The notes beneath the pieces were generated by a model, which was given only the letters and a program-made list of their open reading frames with translations, was not told where the DNA came from and made no database searches. Both the position numbers and the translations under genes were made by a program. From assembly GCA_003223325.1 (NCBI GenBank), contig QHYS01000015.1, positions 25,091-89,090 of the forward strand: a DNA stretch of 64,000 nt. The letters are read 5' to 3'. This stretch comes from Acidobacteriota bacterium (GTDB lineage: Bacteria; Acidobacteriota; Terriglobia; Acidiferrales; UBA7541). Of this stretch, positions 59,218-64,000 are shown piece after piece; position 1 is the stretch's first letter, and each line of letters opens with the position of its first letter.

Positions 59218-61887
59218 ATGGCTGCTGCGTCACAAAATTCCTTCGGCGCCCGCGATACCCTTACCGTAGCTAGTCAGGGCTACGAGGTCCATCGCCTCGA
59301 AGCGTTGGAGCGCAGGGGAATCGGCCACCTGGGCCAGCTCCCCTTCTCGACTCGCATATTGCTCGAGAACCTGCTGCGCCAAGAGGACGGCCGATTCGTT
59401 CAGCCCAAAGACATCGAGGCGCTCGCGGAATGGCAGCCAGTCACCTCGCGGCGCGCGGAGATCGCCTTTATGCCCGCGCGGGTGCTGCTGCAGGATTTCA
59501 CCGGCGTCCCGGCGGTCGCCGATCTTGCGGCCATGCGCAACGCCATCGCCAAAATGGGCGGCGACCCAAAGAAGATTAATCCCCTGCTTCCCGCTGAACT
59601 GGTGATCGACCACTCCGTGCAGGTTGATAAATTTGGCAGCGACATGGCATTTGCGTTCAATGCGCAACTGGAGTTTCAGCGCAACGTGGAGCGCTATCAA
59701 TTTCTGCGCTGGGGTCAGAACGCCTTTCGAAATTTCAAGGTTGTGCCGCCGGACACAGGGATCTGTCATCAGGTAAATCTCGAATATCTGGCGCGCGTGG
59801 TCTGCGACCGTGCGCCCGATGGACGCCGAGCGGCTTACCCGGATTCGCTGGTGGGGACCGATTCCCACACCACGATGGTCAATGGGCTTGGCGTCTTCGG
59901 CTGGGGCGTAGGAGGCATTGAAGCGGAAGCAGCCATGCTTGGTCAGCCGCTCTCCATGTTGGTTCCCGACGTAGTCGGGTTCAAGCTGCACGGCCGCTTG
60001 CCGGAGGGGGCAACCGCAACGGATCTGGTGCTCACCGTAACCGAGATGCTGCGCAAGAAAGGAGTGGTGGGGCAATTCGTCGAGTTCTACGGCACGGGCC
60101 TCTCGAATCTCACCCTGCCGGATCGCGCCACCATTGCCAACATGGCGCCCGAATATGGCGCGACGATGGGATTTTTCCCCGTAGACGCGGAGACGCTGGC
60201 CTATTTGCGGTTTACGGGACGAAGCGCTGAGCGCCTGGCGCTGGTCGAGGCTTATACCAAAATGCAGAGCCTCTTCCGCACCGATCAGACTCCGGACCCG
60301 CTGTTTTCCGACAGATTGGAACTCGATCTCGGCAAAGTCGAGCCTACCTTGGCCGGGCCCAAGCGGCCGCAGGATCGAGTTCCACTGCGGCAAGCCAAGA
60401 CTTCCTTCGCCAAAGCTATGGAAGGCGCCGCATCCAAGCGCGTCGAGGTGAAAAACAATGGCGATCGCTTCGAGCTCTCCAACGGCTCGGTGGTGATTGC
60501 CGCAATCACCAGCTGCACAAACACTTCGAATCCTTCACTGATGCTAGGTGCGGGACTGGTGGCGAAAAAGGCGGTCGAGCACGGCCTCGAATCGAAACCG
60601 TGGGTAAAGACGAGCCTTGCGCCCGGCTCCAAGGTGGTGACCGATTATCTCAAGGCAGCCGGTCTGACTCCCTACCTCGAAAAATTGAACTTTCATCTCG
60701 TGGGCTTCGGCTGCACCACGTGCATTGGCAATAGCGGCCCGCTTCCCGAAGCCATCGGCTCAGCGATTAAGGAAAACAGCCTGGTGGCAGTGTCCGTGCT
60801 CAGCGGCAACCGTAACTTCGAGGGCCGCATTCATCCATTGGTACGGGCGAATTATTTGGCTTCGCCGCCGCTCGTCGTGGCTTATGCGCTTGCCGGACGG
60901 ATGGATTTCGATATGGCCAGCGAGTCTTTGGGCAACGACCCTAACGGCAAGCCCGTTTACCTACGTGATATTTGGCCGACAGCCAAAGAAGTGGAAGATA
61001 CCGTGCGCACGGCGGTAAGCACGGATATGTACCGCAAGGAGTACGGCGAAATCTTTGAGGGCGATGAGCGCTGGCAAGGCCTGAAAGTGCCGGAGGGCGA
61101 TCTCTATTCCTGGGACGCCAAGTCGACTTACATCAAGTGCCCGCCCTTTTTCGACGAAATGCCCAAGAACCCGCCTGAACTTAGAGATATTCGCGACGCA
61201 CGTGTCCTGGCCGTGCTTGGGCATAGCGTTACGACGGACCATATCTCGCCCGCGGGCTCAATTCAGGCCGATGGTCCGGCGGGCAAATACCTCATCGCCA
61301 ACGGCGTCAAAGCCTCGGAATTTAATTCCTACGGCGCTCGCCGCGGCAACCACGACGTGATGATGCGCGGCACATTTGCGAATATTCGCTTGCGGAATCA
61401 ACTCGCCCCCGGAACCGAGGGTGGCTGGACCTTGCATCAGCCGAGCGGCGAGAAAATGACGATTTATGATGCGGCCATGCGCTATAGACAGGAAGGCGTG
61501 CCGCTTATGGTGCTCGCCGGCAAGGAGTACGGCGCGGGCTCTTCACGCGACTGGGCAGCCAAGGGCACGCTTCTGCTGGGTGTGCGCGCCGTGATTGCGG
61601 AAAGCTATGAGCGGATTCACCGCAGTAATCTGGTCGGCATGGGTGTGCTGCCGCTGGAATTCAAAGTGGGCGAGACCGCAGAGTCCTTCGGGCTTACCGG
61701 GCATGAATCGTTCACGATAGAAGGCATCAGCAAGCTTGCGCCGCGAGCCAAGGTTCGCGTGCAGGCGCGCGACGACCAGGGTAAGACGAAGGCGTTCGAG
61801 GTCATAGCGCGCGCCGACACACCCGAAGAGCTCGCTTATTACCGCCACGGCGGAATCCTGCCTTATGTGCTGCGCCAGATGCTCTAG
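59218..61887 (+). CDS. acnA: Aconitate hydratase AcnA
   Basis: Citrate/isocitrate interconversion in the TCA cycle with a [4Fe-4S] cluster. 889 residues from ATG 59218, with GAGAGGA upstream. Cluster cysteines are in '[18 protein letters not shown]' and '[15 protein letters not shown]'. '[30 protein letters not shown]' and the C-terminal swivel '[16 protein letters not shown]' are intact. AcnA/IRP1 type rather than AcnB. Its TAG stop is the first triplet of repeat copy B. Confidence 0.97.
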   Translation: MAAASQNSFGARDTLTVASQGYEVHRLEALERRGIGHLGQLPFSTRILLENLLRQEDGRFVQPKDIEALAEWQPVTSRRAEIAFMPARVLLQDFTGVPAVADLAAMRNAIAKMGGDPKKINPLLPAELVIDHSVQVDKFGSDMAFAFNAQLEFQRNVERYQFLRWGQNAFRNFKVVPPDTGICHQVNLEYLARVVCDRAPDGRRAAYPDSLVGTDSHTTMVNGLGVFGWGVGGIEAEAAMLGQPLSMLVPDVVGFKLHGRLPEGATATDLVLTVTEMLRKKGVVGQFVEFYGTGLSNLTLPDRATIANMAPEYGATMGFFPVDAETLAYLRFTGRSAERLALVEAYTKMQSLFRTDQTPDPLFSDRLELDLGKVEPTLAGPKRPQDRVPLRQAKTSFAKAMEGAASKRVEVKNNGDRFELSNGSVVIAAITSCTNTSNPSLMLGAGLVAKKAVEHGLESKPWVKTSLAPGSKVVTDYLKAAGLTPYLEKLNFHLVGFGCTTCIGNSGPLPEAIGSAIKENSLVAVSVLSGNRNFEGRIHPLVRANYLASPPLVVAYALAGRMDFDMASESLGNDPNGKPVYLRDIWPTAKEVEDTVRTAVSTDMYRKEYGEIFEGDERWQGLKVPEGDLYSWDAKSTYIKCPPFFDEMPKNPPELRDIRDARVLAVLGHSVTTDHISPAGSIQADGPAGKYLIANGVKASEFNSYGARRGNHDVMMRGTFANIRLRNQLAPGTEGGWTLHQPSGEKMTIYDAAMRYRQEGVPLMVLAGKEYGAGSSRDWAAKGTLLLGVRAVIAESYERIHRSNLVGMGVLPLEFKVGETAESFGLTGHESFTIEGISKLAPRAKVRVQARDDQGKTKAFEVIARADTPEELAYYRHGGILPYVLRQML

Positions 61888-62032
61888 TGCCGCTCCGACT
61901 ATTTCGACCAACTGACCTGCAGCAGCTCATCCACTTTGTTTTTGACTCGCTGTTGACTGGAGGCGCGGTGAACTGCTCCTGCGTCTTGTTTTTGCTGGCC
62001 GAAATTCGTGGTAACAACCTGGAACGGCACCA
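61885..62032. mobile_element. Miniature TIR repeat, copy B (148 bp)
   Basis: Begins TAGTGCCGCTCCGACTATTT and ends CTGGAACGGCACCA, an imperfect inverted repeat. It shares with reverse-complemented copy A (46635-46725) the first ~25 bases (four differences), TGACTGGAGGCG, GCTGGC(C/T)GAAATTCGT and the last ~14 bases. It carries about 57 extra internal bases, so copy A may be a deletion derivative. The stop codon of acnA lies inside its end. Confidence 0.7.
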
Positions 62033-62075
62033 GGTGCAGCCGACAGCGAAAATCGGATTCCACGGCCTCGCTAAA

Positions 62076-62843
62076 TTAGATGACCGTTTGCGGACGAATT
62101 CTTCGCCGGACTGCCAGTAATAGGAGTACGCCCGCAAGAACCGAAGCAATGCTGGCCGTTTGCGCGTTGGTCAAACCAAAAAACGAACGGGGATTGATGC
62201 GAATGAATTCCACCAGGAAGCGCGAGGTGCCGGTGAGAATCAAGTAAAAAGCAAAGACTTCTCCGGCAGGCCGCAAGCCGCCGATGGCATACGTTCCAAC
62301 CCGCCACAAAATATAGCCAATCAACATGGCGCCAAGAAATTCATACATCGGCGTGGGGTGAACTCTCTCGGTCGTGGGCACCAAGCCATTCGGGAAACTC
62401 ATGCCCCAGGGGAGCGATGTTGGGACGCCATAGTCCCCGTCTCCTGAGATCAAGCAGCCGATGCGCCCAGCGCCGTACCCGATGGCCGCCGCCGGGGAAG
62501 CAATATCCAGCAGCAACAGAACTTTCATTTGGTAATGCCGGGCTAGCAGAACCAGAGCTACAAAACCACCAATCACCGCGCCAAACCAGGCAAAGCCCAT
62601 GGTGCTGAAGAGCAGTGGCAATGGATGGGCAAAGAACTCCGATGGCGACTCAAGCAGATGGTAAAGCCGCGCGCCGACGAGACCAGCCAGACCCGTAGTG
62701 CCGACAATATTTTCTGCCTCGGCGCCATACCCCCTCCGGCGTAGGTCCGCGCGGATAACAAAGAACGCACAGATCAGGCCGATTGCGACCATGATCCCGT
62801 AGGTTCCCAGCGTTAAAGGGCCGATATGAATAAACGGATACAG
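62076..62843 (-). CDS. lgt: Prolipoprotein diacylglyceryl transferase Lgt
   Basis: Transfers diacylglycerol from phosphatidylglycerol to the lipobox Cys of prolipoproteins in the inner membrane. Landmarks are 'GARLYHLLE', 'GYGAGRIGCLISGDGDYG', 'RVHPTPMYEFLGAML' and 'GTSRFLVEFIRINPR', with about seven helices. The ORF track starts at ATG 62792, but the conserved opening 'YPFIHIGPLTLGTYGIMVAIGL' continues upstream. The only start-like codon in frame there is CTG 62843, with AGCGGGG before it. Either a CTG start or a one-base error near 62843. 255 residues. Confidence 0.88.
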   Translation of the reverse strand: MYPFIHIGPLTLGTYGIMVAIGLICAFFVIRADLRRRGYGAEAENIVGTTGLAGLVGARLYHLLESPSEFFAHPLPLLFSTMGFAWFGAVIGGFVALVLLARHYQMKVLLLLDIASPAAAIGYGAGRIGCLISGDGDYGVPTSLPWGMSFPNGLVPTTERVHPTPMYEFLGAMLIGYILWRVGTYAIGGLRPAGEVFAFYLILTGTSRFLVEFIRINPRSFFGLTNAQTASIASVLAGVLLLLAVRRRIRPQTVI

Positions 62844-62991
62844 GCATACCCCGCTTAGGTACTTCTGCAGTATAGCGGACGATCAGGCAATCGAAGCATT
62901 CGTTCGATGGATATTGCTGTCCGAAGATTTCTCGACCTATCGATTGAAGAGGAATTAGGATAGCGGGTCAGAGTGCTGGGAACGGACCGAC

Positions 62992-63315
62992 ATGACTGCA
63001 GAACTCATCACCTTGAATATTCAGAAGCGCCAACAATGGCGGGTGCGGCTGCGAAAGCACCATGCGTCGAGCCCAGGTGTTTGGCTCACGTTCCACAAAG
63101 GCCATAAGGGAGTGGAGTCACTCCCATATGAAGACTCGGTTCGTGAGGCGCTATGCTTCGGATGGGTCGACAGCCTCATCAAACGACTTGATGATGACCG
63201 CTACGCCCGAAAGTTCACGCCCCGCCAGCCCGCTAGCAAGTGGTCGGAGACGAATCGGAAGCGCTGGATGGAACTCAACGAGGCCGGGCTCCTTAGCCCG
63301 AAGTTCCAGCCATAA
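62992..63315 (+). CDS. YdeI/OmpD-associated family protein, shortened
   Basis: 107 residues matching the N-terminal half of the YdeI family: 'WRVRLRKHHASSPGVWLTFHKGHKGVESLPYEDSVREALCFGWVDSLIKRLDDDRYARKFTPRQPASKWSETNRKRWMEL'. Full members are about 190 residues with a further helical region; here a stop follows 'LLSPKFQP' and no continuation was found in the other frames. Likely truncated or a short variant. Function of the family is unclear (linked to bacteriocin resistance and metal stress). Confidence 0.75.
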   Translation: MTAELITLNIQKRQQWRVRLRKHHASSPGVWLTFHKGHKGVESLPYEDSVREALCFGWVDSLIKRLDDDRYARKFTPRQPASKWSETNRKRWMELNEAGLLSPKFQP

Positions 63316-63388
63316 GAGAAGCTGAATCCGGGGATAAGCTCTTGGAAATGTGTGCATTGTGTCGCTGTGCGGTTTTCAATGTGCACCC

Positions 63389-63408
63389 ATGTATATGTCC
63401 ATATACAT
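63389..63408. repeat. 20-bp near-perfect palindrome upstream of the transposase
   Basis: ATGTATATG and CATATACAT separated by TC. An additional ACCCATGTA occurs at both 63386-63394 and 63442-63450. It may belong to the left end of the IS element or to its promoter; boundaries cannot be fixed from one end. Confidence 0.5.
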
Positions 63409-63445
63409 CTTGACATGATGGAGATTAGTGTGATTTAGTGAACCC

Positions 63446-64000
63446 ATGTACATTGACGTCGTCCCCAACCGCAACTCCCCGCCCGCCGTCCTGCTCCGCG
63501 AGGCCTGGCGCGAAGGCAAGAAAACCCGCAAGCGCACCGTGGCCAATCTCTCCGATTGGCCCCCAGAAAGAATCGAAACCTTTCGCCGCGTACTGCGCGA
63601 CGAACCTCTGGTCTCGCCACACGATCTGTTCACCACGCAAAAATCCCTTCCTCACGGCCATGTCCAAGCCGTCCTGGAAATGATCGGCCGGCTCAAGCTG
63701 GATCGCCTGATTTCGGCGGAGCGTTGCCGCGAACGAGACTTGGTCGTGGCCATGATCGTTCAGCGCTTGATCGATCCCTGCTCGAAACTAGCGACCACGC
63801 GCGCCTGGCACAGCACCACGCTGGCCGAGGAATTGGGAGTGGGCGAGGCCACCGAAGATGATCTGTACGAAGCCATGGACTGGCTTTTGGACCGCCAGGG
63901 GCGCATCGAGAAGAAACTCGCGGCTCGTCATTTGCGTGAGGGCGGCTTGGTGCTCTATGACGTGTCGAGCAGTTTCTATGAGGGACGCACTTGTCCGCTC
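63446..64000 (+). CDS. IS1634-family transposase, N-terminal part
   Basis: The ORF is open to the right edge and therefore absent from the ORF track. 185 residues are visible: 'YIDVVPNRNSPPAVLLREAWREGKKTRKRTVANLSDWP', 'MIVQRLIDPCSKLATTRAWHSTTLAEELGV' and 'GLVLYDVSSSFYEGRTCPL'. The last contains the first catalytic Asp of the DDE domain. The text matches IS1634-type (IS4 superfamily) transposases. The remainder, the other acidic residues and the right end are outside the window, so intactness is unknown. Confidence 0.9.
   Translation, partial: MYIDVVPNRNSPPAVLLREAWREGKKTRKRTVANLSDWPPERIETFRRVLRDEPLVSPHDLFTTQKSLPHGHVQAVLEMIGRLKLDRLISAERCRERDLVVAMIVQRLIDPCSKLATTRAWHSTTLAEELGVGEATEDDLYEAMDWLLDRQGRIEKKLAARHLREGGLVLYDVSSSFYEGRTCPL

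Noticed and set aside
1-64000. tRNA, rRNA, CRISPR arrays, prophage or defence islands
   Set aside because: No T-arm/anticodon-like structures, rRNA sequence, regularly spaced repeats or phage/defence genes were found by reading; the only mobile gene is the edge transposase.

Overview
The window looks like a chromosomal segment of an acidobacterium (Acidobacteriota, Terriglobia-like). This is inferred from moderately high GC, dense 4-bp ATGA/GTGA gene overlaps, a DUF2934-Hsp20 fusion, a CHAD/Ppx/SixA cluster, a MoxR-VWA pair and a CCAEP-tail radical SAM gene. No rRNA, tRNA or CRISPR was seen. Almost all of it is housekeeping metabolism; the only clear mobile gene is an IS1634-like transposase cut by the right edge.

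Layout. 1-970: a truncated MmgE/PrpD gene with a Tat-like leader, then msrB. 1039-8286: a compact histidine operon hisI-G-D-C-HAD-B-H-F-A. It is preceded by a promoter, a tiny ORF with six consecutive His codons and mutually exclusive hairpins ending in an intrinsic terminator, i.e. a classical ribosome-mediated attenuator. hisE is absent, and a HAD phosphatase occupies the histidinol-phosphatase slot. 8441-13057: two tandem thymidylate-kinase-like genes, a CHAD protein, SixA and Ppx/GppA-HD, probably a polyphosphate/nucleotide module. 13284-23816: heme biosynthesis, with ccsA-hemA-hemC-hemD-hemB-hemL on minus and hemE-hemN-hemY on plus, diverging from 19.6-19.8 kb. 23970-29028: thioesterase, TPR, LON-domain protein, MoxR ATPase plus VWA partner, peroxiredoxin-like protein. 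29068-38921: DUF488, DUF1634/TauE pair, RMD1 family, Hsp20, a HAD-HerA fusion, MOSC, FKBP, SDR and a frameshifted NTF2-like gene.

38961-48062: the protocatechuate branch of aromatic degradation, with pcaH, pcaG, pcaB, pcaD and pobA on minus, an amidohydrolase and two MFS transporters. These would take 4-hydroxybenzoate to protocatechuate and through ring opening towards 3-oxoadipate, but pcaC and the CoA steps are not here. 48162-55575: PPK2, a PilZ protein and a glucose-6-phosphate operon pgi-HAD-zwf-pgl-glk. 55769-64000: yggX, an ATP-grasp gene directly downstream of a CCAEP-tail radical SAM gene, acnA, lgt, a shortened YdeI-like gene and the transposase.

Most notable: (1) the his leader with all four attenuator segments visible and almost no 5' UTR before the leader peptide; (2) the CCAEP-tail radical SAM/ATP-grasp pair, whose second gene seems to lack a canonical start; (3) the HAD-HerA fusion; (4) the twin Tmk-like genes, one with Arg in place of the P-loop Lys; (5) two copies of an undescribed TIR-bearing miniature repeat plus two other dispersed intergenic repeat families.
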